A DNA stretch of 64,000 nt from NCBI RefSeq assembly GCF_000219625.1, contig NC_018216.1, positions 434,001 to 498,000 on the forward strand. Reading direction: 5' to 3'. This stretch comes from Zymoseptoria tritici IPO323. Its lineage: Eukaryota > Ascomycota > Dothideomycetes > Mycosphaerellales > Mycosphaerellaceae. A model generated the notes under the pieces. That model was not told the DNA's origin and searched no databases. It saw only the letters and a list, made by a program, of their open reading frames with translations. Shown here one piece after another: positions 30,256 to 41,294 of the stretch; position 1 is the first letter of the stretch; each line of letters begins with the position of its first letter. The translations under genes and the position numbers were made by a program.

Positions 30256-33138
30256 ATGGACAAAGTCACCTTCTGCGTCGACGCAGATCCGCGACCGACA
30301 TGCGCACTGGATCTGGCTGCCGAGAACGTCCTGGGCACGCAGTATAGGAACGGAGCTTTACAGGAACAGAACCATCTTTTCGACGAGATCGTGGGTGCCA
30401 GCGAGTCTACTGGTCTAAAAGCATGGGTGGTGGATAATGGACAAAATGGGAGCTTGGAGACTGCGGGCGAGACAGGCATATACGCATACACGATAGACAA
30501 GAGATGGCGCATTATACAATGGACAACCTCTGCGGGGAGGACCTCTCCGAAGAGTGCTGTACACACTCCGGACGGACTAGACGCTCTGCCCAAGCTGTCC
30601 CTTCAAGACAGTGCTCCAGCCAAATCCGATCCTTCGACGCTGAATCGTAAGCTTCGAGATGCCCTCGCAGACCGAGACGATGCGACTGGGCGACTCTCCA
30701 ACCTTCTCAAGATGATGGAAATGGTCAGCGTGGGCATGTTTGAGTACGACAAGGAAGGACGCCTCGTCTACGGGAACAAGGCTTTCCACAATCTCTCTGG
30801 CCTTCCTCACGACGAAGACACACCTATGGCATGGGGAAACTATGTACTTGAAGAAGACAAGCTTTGGCTCACCGACGTCTGGCAACGTCTCACCAACGGC
30901 CAGTCTGACACATTCGACATGCGATGGGTCGGCTCCAATCCCGCAGAAAACCCTGGAGGTCAGTGGGTCTCGGCTGCGTGCGTGCCTACCACCGATGATG
31001 CAGGAAATGTCATCACAGTGAGCGGATGCATTACGGACATCTCGGCGCAGAAGAGGAGCCACCAAGACGCGGTCAAGAGAGCTGAGGCATTAGAACGTGC
31101 GGCAGCGAGCGAGAAGAGGTTTGCGAATTTTATCAAGCATAGCAATGTTGCATTCTATACATTTAATGTGGATCGGTCGGTAAGTTGGGCAAAGTCTTGA
31201 AGTTGTCGTCTGATCGCTGATGACTCTCTCACAACAGATGGCGTATTGCAATCGAGAATGGTTTGAGCTCAGCGGCCATCCTGAAGTACCTTTTGATGAG
31301 ATCGACTGGAGTGCGTTCATCAATGCGGAGAATCTTGCGATTGTGAGCAAGAACTGGGACACGATGATTGCGACGAAGCAGCCAACCAAATTTCAATTCG
31401 ATCTTAACAGAACTTGGAGTGATGGCCAGGGCCGTGAAATGAGAGCAAGCGTGCTGAGCTGTTCGTATCCTGAACTGGGAGAGGATGGCAGTGTGGTGCG
31501 TTCAATGGATCCGAAAACACAACGTTCCTTGTGGTCTACGAAAGTTATAAGCCTGAGACATGTACTGACCTTTTGACTTCAGGTGGCTGTGGCCGGCACG
31601 CTGACCGATATCACTTATTTGAAGTGGGCGGAGAAATTGCAGAAGCAGAGGACTGATGAGGCAGTGGAGGCGAAGAGGCAGCACGAGGCTTTTATTGATA
31701 TCACTTGTCATGAGATAAGGTGAGCCACTCACCAGCAGACGGATTGCGCTGCTGCATTGCGCTCCCTGACCTGGTGGTGTACACGACTTGCTGACACTGC
31801 GACAGAAATCCCCTCGGAGCGGTCGTCCACTGCGCTGATCTCATCAGCTCCAATCTCACAGATATGAAAGCTTTGGCCGAATCAGCTTCGTCATCTCCAT
31901 CAAGTATCATCGCATTGCAGGAGCAGTGTGCGGCTGCTCTCGATAGTGTGGGTATCATAACATCCTGCTGTGCCCATCAACGGCGGATCGTGGACGACAT
32001 TCTCACTCTCTCCAAGCTTGACTCAAAACTTCTCACCATCGCGCCCTCGCTCACAGACTTGGACAATATGCTCACGGAATTACAAAAGATGTTCGAAGCG
32101 GACACCCGGAAGTTCGACGTGCAGCTGCGACTTGAGAAAGATCTAGGGGACGTACAATGGGCCATTCTGGACACGGGACGCTTGATGCAGGTCCTCATCA
32201 ACCTATTGACGAACGCTATGAAGTTCACGCAAAAGGAAGCAGAACGTATTGTGACGATTGGTGTCGGAGTATCCAACTCACGCCCTTCGGAGCAAGATCT
32301 GGACGTGGACTTCATCCCTGCCGGAATTGCCAGAGAGCGATCATATGCCGGTACTGGGAGCGGTAGGGAGATCTTCTTACACTTCACTGTCCTCGATACA
32401 GGATGCGGATTCGACGAGGAGCAGAAGGGCCGCATCTTTGAGCGGTTCTCGCAGGCTTCACCACGAACACACTCGAAATATGGAGGTTCAGGTCTGGGCC
32501 TTTTCATCAGTCGGGAGATGATTGAGCTGCAAGGTGGCGAGATTGGTGTCAGCTCGAAGCCGGGTTGTGGAGCGAAGTTTTCTTTCTACATCTCCGCGAG
32601 AACGGCGAATGCTCCGGCGGCCAGCAATGCTACTGAGGCTGTGGTGAAGCAAAGAATCAAGGAGCACGGCGGAGTGAAGTTTTGCATCCTGGTCGTGGAG
32701 GACAACCTGGTGAATCAAAAAGTGTTGAGGATGCAATTGCAGAAATTGGGACATGAGGTTCATGTCGTCAACCATGGCGGTGAGGCACTTGAATTTCTCA
32801 AGAGGACAACGAGCTGCGAAGGAAATGAGAGCAGTCCGATCAGGCTTTCTGTTGTGCTGTAAGTTCGCCACCAACGCTCACAAGAATGCTACTAACATAC
32901 TGCTCGCAGAATGGACATCGAAATGCCAGTCATGAACGGTCTGGAATGCACGCAGAAAATCCGAGAGGCCGAAAGCGATGGGTGGCTCAGTGGACGTCTG
33001 CCCATCATTGCTGTTTCCGCGAATGCGAGAGATCAGCAGCTGCGCAGTGCGATGGATCATGGAGTGGACGATGCCATTACGAAGCCATTTCGTGTGGCGG
33101 ATTTGCTGCCGAAGATCGAGAGGCTGGTGTTGAGCTGA
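30256..33138 (+). CDS. Hybrid histidine kinase with PAS domains and a C-terminal receiver
   Basis: Five exons from ATG 30256: 30256-31179, 31238-31495, 31583-31719, 31806-32858 and 32910-33138. Introns are 58, 87, 86 and 51 bp; product 866 residues. Order: N-terminal sensor part; PAS-like segments near residues 150-280 (VSVGMFEYDKEGRLVYGNKAFHNLSG; ITDISAQK) and 290-400 (YCNREWFELSGHPEVP; LTDITYLK); the HisKA dimerisation helix with phospho-acceptor His437 (CHEIRNPLGAVVH); and the HATPase with N box LINLLTNAMKF, G1 DTGCGF, F box FERFSQ and G2 GGSGLGLF. The receiver has acidic residues in VVEDNLVNQ, phospho-acceptor Asp793 (MDIEMPVMNG) and Lys849. No transmembrane helix was seen, so it is probably cytosolic. 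It should feed a Ypd1-type phosphorelay. The true N-terminus may extend upstream. Confidence 0.92.
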
Positions 33139-33992
33139 ATGATATGGATGCAAAATTTACGACAGAATATGGGAGGTGATGATCTGCTACAGACTTGCGG
33201 ATATCGCTTGACGAGGGAACGACAAAAGGGAATGATCATGGTGCTGAGCAACAGGCTGGGCATGCGGGTCAAGACTTCGATGGAGAGCTCGCTGGTACGA
33301 GGCTATTCTACGCTGATTTGGGCCGTGGATATGTTGCACAATGGAATGCGCATTTGCCGCTCCGGCCAATTGGAGGTGAAAGGAAGCTCTTCTCTGCTGT
33401 GTCCGATATCTCCTTTCCTGGAGCCAGCCGAGCCAGTAATACTGCGAAGAGGCGGCACAATCATCTTCTCATCGATTCTTCGAGACAAGCGACGAATACC
33501 TTTGCCTCCAGCATGAGCTTCGATGCAATAAAGTCCACAGCCAGTACAGCCCTGCCATTACTGTACGAACAGGCGGCCAGGATTTGAGCATTTTGATCAA
33601 TGTCAATGCGTCGAAAGGCGAGCGGAGTCGGGCATGTCCGGTTTGACGCATGTGAGCGCGCAAGTGACAGGTCATATTCGGGTGCTTGTCTGTCAGAAAG
33701 CGGCTAGCTGCATATGCCCTTGGACCCACAATTCAAGAGGACGCAACACATCGAATCCTCGTCTCGATGCAATGCATGTCGGAACACAATCCAAGGAACG
33801 ATGAGATTGGAGTTTGCGATATCACGATCGACGCAGGCCAAGAGATCGCGCAACGATCAACTGATGCGCCTTTGGACGCAGGACCACGTTTGTTTGATGC
33901 AGGACAATGTTTGATGCAGCGTTTGATCTTCTGTCAACACTTCCAATTTCTACTCCTGCACGATTCTCTTCACCACAGCTCACTCGCCCAAT
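33139..33992 (+). other. Intergenic between the histidine kinase and paralogue C
   Basis: Holds the kinase 3' UTR and the promoter of copy C. The frame 33195-33587 (plus) overlaps frames on the other strand and shows no domain. Several near-identical short words (TTTGATGCAG, GATGCAG) repeat around 33890-33920. No further features. Confidence 0.45.
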
Positions 33993-36921
33993 ATGCAGCC
34001 TCGATCGACGAGCTACAAGGAGCCGGCGGCCCGCATTGGGCTACGGGGAATATGTGAGATGAAGCCGGACGAGCGGCCGGGGCACGAAGTTCTCCGCGAC
34101 TTCTGGGATCGCATCACAGCGCTGGCTAAAGCTTACACGAGATACACGAAGGAAGAAGTCGAGCAATCCGAGTCCATCACTACAGAGTCGATCGATCTCT
34201 TCCACGAATTCGGCCCTCAATTGTGGAGGCGACCAGAACCTGGGAAGCAGCGTCCCTGGCTTTACACTGCAGGAGAAGTATGTCGTCGACACTTGTCGAA
34301 CGGGATTGGCACTAACAACATCAAGGGCTGGAACGGTGTTCTGTATGAAAGTGACATTTTCTTCGATAACATCGATGACCAGGAATTGTGCGTATTCCAT
34401 TTCACCTCATAAACGTTGCACATGCATTGCCAAAATTAAAATTCGCGGGATACGAGCTGACCAAGACCAGTCTCCGCTCCACTACCATCGACTTGGTCAG
34501 AAGGAAGATCAATACTTCGGTGAAAGGACGCAAGAGTAGCGCACCCCCTCAGAACCGCTCGCCTACTCGCAGCGAGGAGCCGCCAGCTCCGCCCATCAAG
34601 TGTCCCGCAAATGCTTCTGGCAAAAATGGTCACCGTGATGCAGCCTCCTTTGCCAAATATGGAATCTGCTGGTTCGATACGAAGGATGACAAAATTGGCC
34701 ACAATGGAGGACCCTCATTCGAAGAAGTCGTTGTAGGATTCTACGATCGTACTGATGGTGGCACGAAAACGGACCGAGTTGAGCCTACAGTGTTCGATGT
34801 CGACGTCAAGACAAATCCAATACCGGCAGAATGTCTATCCTGCATCACGGAGGATCGTGCCTATCTGCTACAGATCACCTGGTCCAGGTTCAATGAAGGC
34901 GAAATGAGGAAGAGAGTAAGCAAGCGGCTACTCGAGGAGAAAAGTCTACACAACTAACGTGCCCAGGTTCCGACGTATACGGCACGTCTCGGCAATCGAG
35001 AAGTTTTCGCTCTTCTCAGGCCGGTTCCCAGTGAGGACCAGGGTCGCGTCCCGACTCAGTATCCCCTGTGGCAGTTTTGGAAGATCGGAGGAGGCTACAC
35101 TGAGTCGGTATTTTTGGCGGAACTTTCGGCCCATGAACAACGTTCGATTGCTGAAGAGATGAGGCGCCAGCAAAGGTGGTACCATGAACTTGGGAGACTC
35201 GATCAGTTGTGCTGATATTTGCTAGATCTGGACCTCTCAGAAGGATAAGACGACTCACGCTGAAAGCGAGTGCGCCCGCTGCTGGTCCTGCGCAGTCCCA
35301 AGGCAAGAAGCGCGCACGAGGCCCGGCAGCTGGCGGCAGTGGTGGGGACCTCTTCGCAGAGTGCACGGTGAGGGACGAAGACGATGATGATCCCTCGGAG
35401 GAGACGAAGAAGCGCACGAAGTGCTCTCCTGGTGACGAAGGACAAAGAGCAGAGCGGGACATCGCCAACTCTGGGCATGACCAAGGCACCGGAGACACTG
35501 CGGCTCGAGATCCAATATCCCGGAAGGACGAGCTTGCCGTCTTCCGCAAACCTACCACCACCATTCCAACCGAAGCACAATACATATCCGACCAGGACTG
35601 GAACAAAGCTCTACAGAAAGCGCAGTCCTCAGACGCAAAGGTCGGGAAGATTGGCCGGCGGAAACTGCGAGAGTACAGTCACGCGGGTCGAATACAGGAG
35701 ACAGACGAAGGCGTACTGGCCGTCACTCCGTGCAAGCGTTGTGCTGTGAGCAAGAATTCATATGTATGCCGTGTCTACAAGGATCCCTCAAGTACGGGCG
35801 TGACTTCTTGCGGATTCTGCGCAAGTCGTGGTCGGTCGGGATGTCACGCTGTGGCACCGAGAGGGCAGGCTGTCGTGGCGCAGGAAGAGGTAGCATCACC
35901 CGTGCAGCCGTTGCAGGCTCTGCAAGCTTCGGCATCACGCACCCAGTTGGAAGCTTCTTCATCCCGGACGTCCACTCTGTCGCCGTCTCTAGCAGGAAGC
36001 GATCTAGGAACGGAGCCGGAAACCCTGCAACTTGGCCGAATGCAGCCACTACAAGCGATAGCAGCCGCGGCAACGAAGTTGGAAGCCTCTGCGTCGTCCC
36101 GCAGCTCAACTACAGCACCGACTCTCCTGGACAAAGCAAAAGAATCGAAGCAACAGGCCGAGCAGCAGACTCAAGCACAGCCCGCTCGGGCATCAGCGCG
36201 TCAGGAACCATCCGCTGAACCACAATCCGATCAATCAGAATCCGCTCAAGGACAATCCGCTCAAGTACAATCCGCCAGAGCATATTCCACTCCAACACAG
36301 TCCGCTCCTTCACCAACGCCAAAAGCACAGCCCAGCAAAGTGCAAGCAGCACAATCTCTTCCAGCACAGCCGGTCCAACTACAGTCCGCCCAAGCACCAG
36401 CCCCTCAAGCACAGTCCAACAAAGTGCAAACAGCACAGTCTTTCCCAGCACAGCCTACCGAAGCACAGCCCGCCCGAGCACCAGCCCCTCAAACAACAGC
36501 CCTTCCAACACAGCTCAACGAAGTGCAACCAGCACCACCGACCCAAACACAGCCCCTCCAACCTCAGCCAATCCCACCCCAACCAGCAGAGTCCATGCAC
36601 ACACCGCCTCCGCCAACCCCACCCTTCCGCTTCACCCTCTGCCTCAAATCCTCCATCCTCAAAGGCACGAAATTCATCAGCCTCACCGACGTCATGACCG
36701 TCGAGGAAGTCTTCGCCAGTCTGCAGAAGAACCTCGACCGTCCGTTCGGAGGAAAGGAGATTCTTACTTTCTTCGTCAATATTCCGAGCGATGATGAAGC
36801 GGAGGAAGATGAGCCGTATCGGATTGATAAGGGGGATTCGGAGGATGGGTGGGAAGTGGTGGTGGGTATGGTGAAGGAGGGGGGATTGGGGAAGTTGAGT
36901 GGAGTGGTTGAGGCGGAGTGA
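33993..36921 (+). CDS. Copy C of the local three-gene family, enlarged, with a cysteine cluster
   Basis: Five exons: 33993-34277, 34326-34387, 34471-34915, 34967-35175 and 35226-36921 (898 residues). Introns are 48, 83, 51 and 50 bp with clear branch points (ACTAACAAC, GAGCTGACC). Exon 1 is 285 nt, as in copy B, and all four introns have the same phase and position. Shared blocks: ARIGLRGIC...QLWRRP...WLYTAGE; GWNGVLYESDIFFDNIDDQEF; GICWFDTKDDKIGHNGGPSFEEV...VEPTVF; VPTYTARLGNREVFALLRPVP...LWQFWKIGGGYTESVFLA; QGKKRARG; and a C-terminal module at about 801-898 (FRFTLCLKSSILKGTKFISLTD...VEEVF). Unlike B it contains a six-cysteine cluster at residues 503-540 (C-x2-C-x8-C-x13-C-x2-C-x7-C) and a long Gln/Pro/Ala tract. 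This suggests a nuclear, zinc-binding protein; function unknown. Confidence 0.88.
36154..36621 (+). repeat. Degenerate Gln/Ala/Pro coding repeat in paralogue C
   Basis: Imperfect repeats of units such as CAAGCACAGTCC and CCAGCACAGCC encode runs of AQ, PAQ, QSAQ and QAPAPQ. About 155 residues are almost entirely Q, A, P, S and T. Copy B lacks this tract. Confidence 0.8.
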
Positions 36922-37146
36922 AGGATTGTGATTTTTGGGGAGGAATGGGAACGGTGATTGGAGGGTTAGGGGCGGAGAAGTGAGCAGGACGTGAATGATG
37001 CGAGGTATAATGGAAGGTTTGGAATGTTTGACTGGCAGGTGGGATGAGGCTCGCCTCGGCATGGTGGATTCGAGCAGTTGTATTAGGTCGCTTGGATGAT
37101 GTTCGGACTACACCCACTTGCTCGTCTCATGTAGTACCACACCTGG

Positions 37147-39377
37147 CTACAGCAACAGCGCGCAACCAAATATGCCCGCGGCGGCAGCAAGCAGCGAGCT
37201 CGCGGACATCACCGCAGCAGCACCAGTAGAGCCTTCAGGTCCGACCACCAACGTCCACGTCCCGCCCGGCACATCACTCGCCTCTCCATCAATCAGCCTC
37301 ACCGTCGTCCCATTCCCACCCCTCAACATCCCACTAACCCCCGGCAAACTAACCCTCCCGCTCGTGCCGTCCGGCGTGCTGAACATGAACCCCGTGATCT
37401 GGCCACTAGCCGTAGCATTAACCTCCACCGCAAACTGTCCCAAAGAGGTGCTAAACCCCGTATCCACCATCCTCAACCCTCCCAACCGTGGCGCCACCTC
37501 CCACGTCGCGCCCCCCGCGCTGAGCAATTTCAAACCCCCGACTTCAAAAGTCAACGTGCTCGTCGGTCCCGTCGCCCAGCCGTGGGCGTGGCTGACTCGC
37601 GGATCATTCGTGTATGGAGCGTAATGCAGTTCGCCTGTTGAGGAGTATCCCTCGATGAAGGTCGAGTTCGTCATCCGCGGATCGTTGAGCATGAAGCCCC
37701 ATTGTAAGCGGATGAGGTCGAGAGCGGAGGTGGCGTTGCCCGCGAGGAGATGGGCGCGGAGTTCGAAACCGGATATGAAAGGTGAAATAGCGTCGTCTGC
37801 TTCCACGGCGGGCGCACCGTAAGTTCCCCAGCGGGAACGGAGAGCGGTGGAGATTGCGGTGTTTTTCTCGGACGAGTCGGTGAGATTGGCGAGCACGGCC
37901 CAGGCGTTGCCGTCTTGCGGGGAGAGGGTGGTGGTTTCGTTGTCGTGGTAGAGACCGGTCGTGTCGTTCCAGAGGAGGGTGTTGGCGGATTGTTTGATGC
38001 GTTCGGCGGTGCGGGACCAGGCGGCGAGGAGGTCGGGGGACTCGTGGACGGCGGCGCCGAGGAGGAGGCCTTGGTTGATGGTGTAGTAGAGGATGCTGTT
38101 TGCTTCGATGTTGTGGCCGCCCATGCCGAAGCGGAGCCAGTCCGCGGGGCTGGTGACGTTCATCATGCCGGAGTCGTCGATGAAGGAGAGGGAGTAGTTC
38201 AGGGCGAGTTTCCAGGCGGGCCATTTTGCTTGCAGGTAGGGGAGGGCGTTGGCGTAGAGGTAGTAGTCGGCTACGCCGATGAGGGTGTAGAGGTGGTAGG
38301 TTGAGGAGTAGAGTGAGGGAAAGGGAACGCCGGCGTAGGAGAGCTGACCTGTGGTGGTGTTTTGCACGGCGAAGAGGGAGTCGAGGGAGTTGGCGACGGA
38401 TATCATGTCGTCGGTGGAGACGACGATGGCGGGCACGGCGATGGCCATGTCGCCTGCCCAGACTAGGCGGTCTCGTTTGGCTCCGTCGACCAGTGCGGAA
38501 GTGCCGTTGGTGATGGTGAAGTTGTTGTACCATGTGTTTGGGGGAGTTTCGTCGCCGAGCTGCGTCGAGTTGATTTTGTAGAGATGGACCAGAGCGTTGC
38601 CGTAGTGTGGGTCGATCTGATTGAGTCAGCTTGAGTATTAATCACGCCGGCACACGATGAGACTCACCGTGCACAATTGATTGGTGTACGCTCCTAGTCA
38701 GAAAGAGGCACAATGGTCAGCGACTGCGGCATAGTTGGGAGAGATGAAAGCCAAGGACAGGCAAGTCATCCGCTTTGCCTTGCATCACACTCACCAGCAT
38801 ACCAAACGCGATTCACCAACTCATCATCACAATGAAACCAACCCGTATACTCCCTCAGCTTTCCCTCCTCCCAATGCGGCATGGGCGTGAAATGCACCTC
38901 GACCCGATCAATCCCCACCTCACCGGTCGTATTATGAATCAGACTCAAATACCTGAACCCACCCCGCTCGTGCTCTCGATCGACCGTGTAGTTTCCCGGA
39001 CCCGTCGGCTGAAACCACAAAATCTCATCGATTCCCGCGTCGGCGGTGCCATCGCTGCCTTGGCCGTTGACCCAGAGGGAGGATTCCGAGTAGGCCAGAC
39101 CGATGTGTTGGTCGGCGGAGGTGGAGGTTACGGTGAAGGAGACGAGGCCGGCGATGTTTTTGCCAAAGTCGAGGGTCAGGGAGGAGGCGTCGGTGAAGGT
39201 TGCTGCGGTGGAAGAGGTGGAGTTTGAGAGGAGAGAGTCGGGGTTGGAGACTGTGCCGTTGAGTTGGTAGATGGCAGCGGGGAGGAGGGTGCGGGAAGAG
39301 GGAGCGAGGATGTATTCTTCGTATTTTGCTGCGTGGGAGATGCTGGCGAGCAGCGCTGTGAGGTGGAGGGATCGCAT
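37147..39377 (-). CDS. Secreted, GPI-anchored glycoside hydrolase, GH78 alpha-L-rhamnosidase-like
   Basis: Three exons on the minus strand: 38795-39377, a 26-nt micro-exon 38668-38693, and 37147-38616. Introns are 101 and 51 bp, both GTGAGT donors; product 692 residues. A signal peptide (MRSLHLTALLASISHA) is followed by an N-terminal beta-sandwich (LTLDFGKNIAGLVSFTV). The alpha/alpha-barrel begins at VWYAGAYTNQLCT. The signature DGAKRDRLVWAGDMAIA matches the acidic DG.KRDR..W.GD block of GH78-type rhamnosidases. Later blocks WLRFGMGGHNIEANSILYY, GNAWAVLANL, YGAPAVEADDAISPFISGFEL and SHAHGWATGP fit the barrel. A C-terminal Ala/Ser-rich hydrophobic tail (SSLLAAAAGIFGCALLL) looks like a GPI-attachment signal. 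It probably removes terminal rhamnose from plant pectin or glycosides, an inference from family. Confidence 0.88.
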
Positions 39378-39549
39378 CTTGAAGGATGGACTCGGTTGCG
39401 TACGACGAATGGGGAGGGGAAGGTAAGGTATTGTAACATGTGGAATCGAAGCGCATACTTAAGCGACCACTTCTCGGTGGTCATTGTACCTCATTTTTGC
39501 GTAGCTTGAACATCTGCCGGTCCGTGACTTGCCAGGCACCAAAGCATTG

Positions 39550-39762
39550 ATGTTCACAGACAACACAAAGTCCGAGCCCAAAAAGCGGAGACGAAACGCG
39601 GAGAAGGTGGTCCGAAGTACTTCTAGTCCAAAGCCAAGACCACCGCCTCGGTCTATCATCTCACCGAACACAGCGAAGCTCGAAGAATTGGAAGTGCAGA
39701 TCGAGACGTCACGGTCGAGTCTGGAGATTCGATTCCATCAAGCGACGGAGCATCCCATCTAG
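39550..39762 (+). CDS. Short basic ORF upstream of the YggS homologue
   Basis: Seventy codons from ATG 39550, rich in Lys, Arg, Pro and Ser (KSEPKKRRRNAEKVV), ending EHPI. It lies in the divergent spacer between the rhamnosidase and the YggS gene, 63 bp before the latter's ATG, so it may be a 5'-UTR uORF or a chance frame. No family recognised. Confidence 0.25.
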   Translation: MFTDNTKSEPKKRRRNAEKVVRSTSSPKPRPPPRSIISPNTAKLEELEVQIETSRSSLEIRFHQATEHPI

Positions 39763-39825
39763 GTTCTCCCAAAAATACAAACCTGTTCCCAGGTACCGGA
39801 TAGCAGGGAAGAAGCGGCCGGTGTC

Positions 39826-40794
39826 ATGTCCTCCGAACCACCGCAAGAAGAGAAATCCACCAGCGATATCACGACAGAAATGCGCATCGACCCCGCCCGA
39901 GCAAAAGTGCTCGTCGAGAACATCTCCCAAGTGATCCAACGCATCGATGCAGTGAGAGGGAGTCGCCAAGTACGTCTGGAACACCATACCTCTCCAAGAT
40001 CTCCCCCATTCCCTCCCTCCCTCCCCTCACTAACCCTCTCTCTCCCAAAGCAGGTCCGTCTAATCGCCGTCTCCAAACTAAAACCCGCCTCCGACATCCT
40101 CTCCCTCCACCAACCACCACCATCCTCTTCCACTCCCACCCTCCCCTCGCAACCCATAACCCACTTCGGCGAAAACTACTCCCAAGAACTCCAAACCAAA
40201 GCCTCCCTCCTCCCCCGCTCAATAAACTGGCACATGATCGGCGCCCTCCAAACCAACAAATGCACCCCGCTCGCGTCCTCCGTCCCCAATCTCTTCTGCG
40301 TCAGTTCCGTCGACACCTTCAAGAAAGCCGACGCATTGGAAAAAGGACGAGCGACATGCGTTGAACGGGAGAAAATCCCACTCGGGGATAAAGACTCGCA
40401 GGAGGGGAAATTGCGAGTCCTCGTACAAGTCAACACCTCCGGCGAAGACTCCAAGTCCGGCGTCTCACCCGGCACGGAGGCGGTGAGTCTTTGTCGACAT
40501 GTGAGGGAGAAGTGTCCACATCTCCACCTCGCGGGTCTGATGACGATCGGAGCGATTGCGAGGTCGCAAGAGGCCGCGACGGAGGAAGGGAGGAATGAGG
40601 ATTTCAACAAATTGAGGGAGGTGAGGGATGAGGTTGCGAAGGAATTGGGTGTAAGGGAGGAGGAGTTGGAGTTGAGTATGGGGATGAGTGCGGATTTTGA
40701 GGCGGCGGTGAAGCAGGGGAGTGATGAGGTGAGGGTCGGGACGGGGATTTTTGGGGAGAGGCCGAAGAGGAGTGAGGCTGTTATTGAGGGGTGA
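39826..40794 (+). CDS. YggS/PROSC-type pyridoxal-phosphate homeostasis protein
   Basis: Two exons, 39826-39969 and 40054-40794. The 84-bp intron (GTACGT...AAGCAG, branch CACTAAC) is a multiple of three without a stop, so the unspliced frame falsely adds 28 Pro/Ser-rich residues. Spliced, VRGSRQ joins VRLIAVSKLKPASDI, giving 294 residues. The fold is the alanine-racemase N-terminal TIM barrel. The PLP-binding lysine is in AVSKLKP, followed by HFGENYSQEL, WHMIGALQTNK, VLVQVNTSGEDSKSGV, LAGLMTIG and the phosphate-binding SMGMSADFEAAVKQGSDEVRVGTGIFG. In the family this protein buffers intracellular PLP and has no enzymatic turnover. The exon after the intron has an unusually C-rich start. Confidence 0.95.
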   Translation: MSSEPPQEEKSTSDITTEMRIDPARAKVLVENISQVIQRIDAVRGSRQVRLEHHTSPRSPPFPPSLPSLTLSLPKQVRLIAVSKLKPASDILSLHQPPPSSSTPTLPSQPITHFGENYSQELQTKASLLPRSINWHMIGALQTNKCTPLASSVPNLFCVSSVDTFKKADALEKGRATCVEREKIPLGDKDSQEGKLRVLVQVNTSGEDSKSGVSPGTEAVSLCRHVREKCPHLHLAGLMTIGAIARSQEAATEEGRNEDFNKLREVRDEVAKELGVREEELELSMGMSADFEAAVKQGSDEVRVGTGIFGERPKRSEAVIEG

Positions 40795-41294
40795 GGAGGA
40801 TGTGATGTTGGGGAGAGAACGAGGAGGATACGATGTTGAGGAGAACACGAGGAGGATGACATGAAGGAGCGAACGTGAGGGTGGAATATGGTGATGAGGA
40901 CAACATGATGAACAGGGAAACTTTTATGATGCGGACAACACGATGAGAAGAAGACATCATGATCACAAGAAGACAACGATCAGAGAGTATTCAACTTTTG
41001 ATTTGGATCTCTACTGAAGCAACATCAAGATGATGGTACAAGTCTATGCCTATACCCAAACACCCCATCCGTCAAGTAGTATCACCACCATGACCAACGC
41101 CATGCTGTTCGTTACCATCATCCCCAACGCCTTGATCCTCCGATGACCCCAAGAACACCGCCCGTGTTGTCCGACTGACTTGAACCTGCCTCCCACTTCG
41201 CTCACACCTCGCCACTCGTCGATCTCTCCCAAGCGACCGTCGCTGAAGTGCAGTGAGAGCACCCTCTCGCGGTGCGCGCAGGCCCGTCGCCGTA

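Noticed and set aside
36110..37062. Leu/Val-rich minus-strand frames opposite paralogue C
   Set aside because: Reverse-strand reading of the Gln/Pro repeat, which automatically yields Leu/Val/Trp/Cys-rich repeats; not a membrane protein.
37604..38533. Long Arg/His-rich minus-strand frame over the rhamnosidase
   Set aside because: Alternative frame of the GH78-like gene; composition is typical of a shadow frame.
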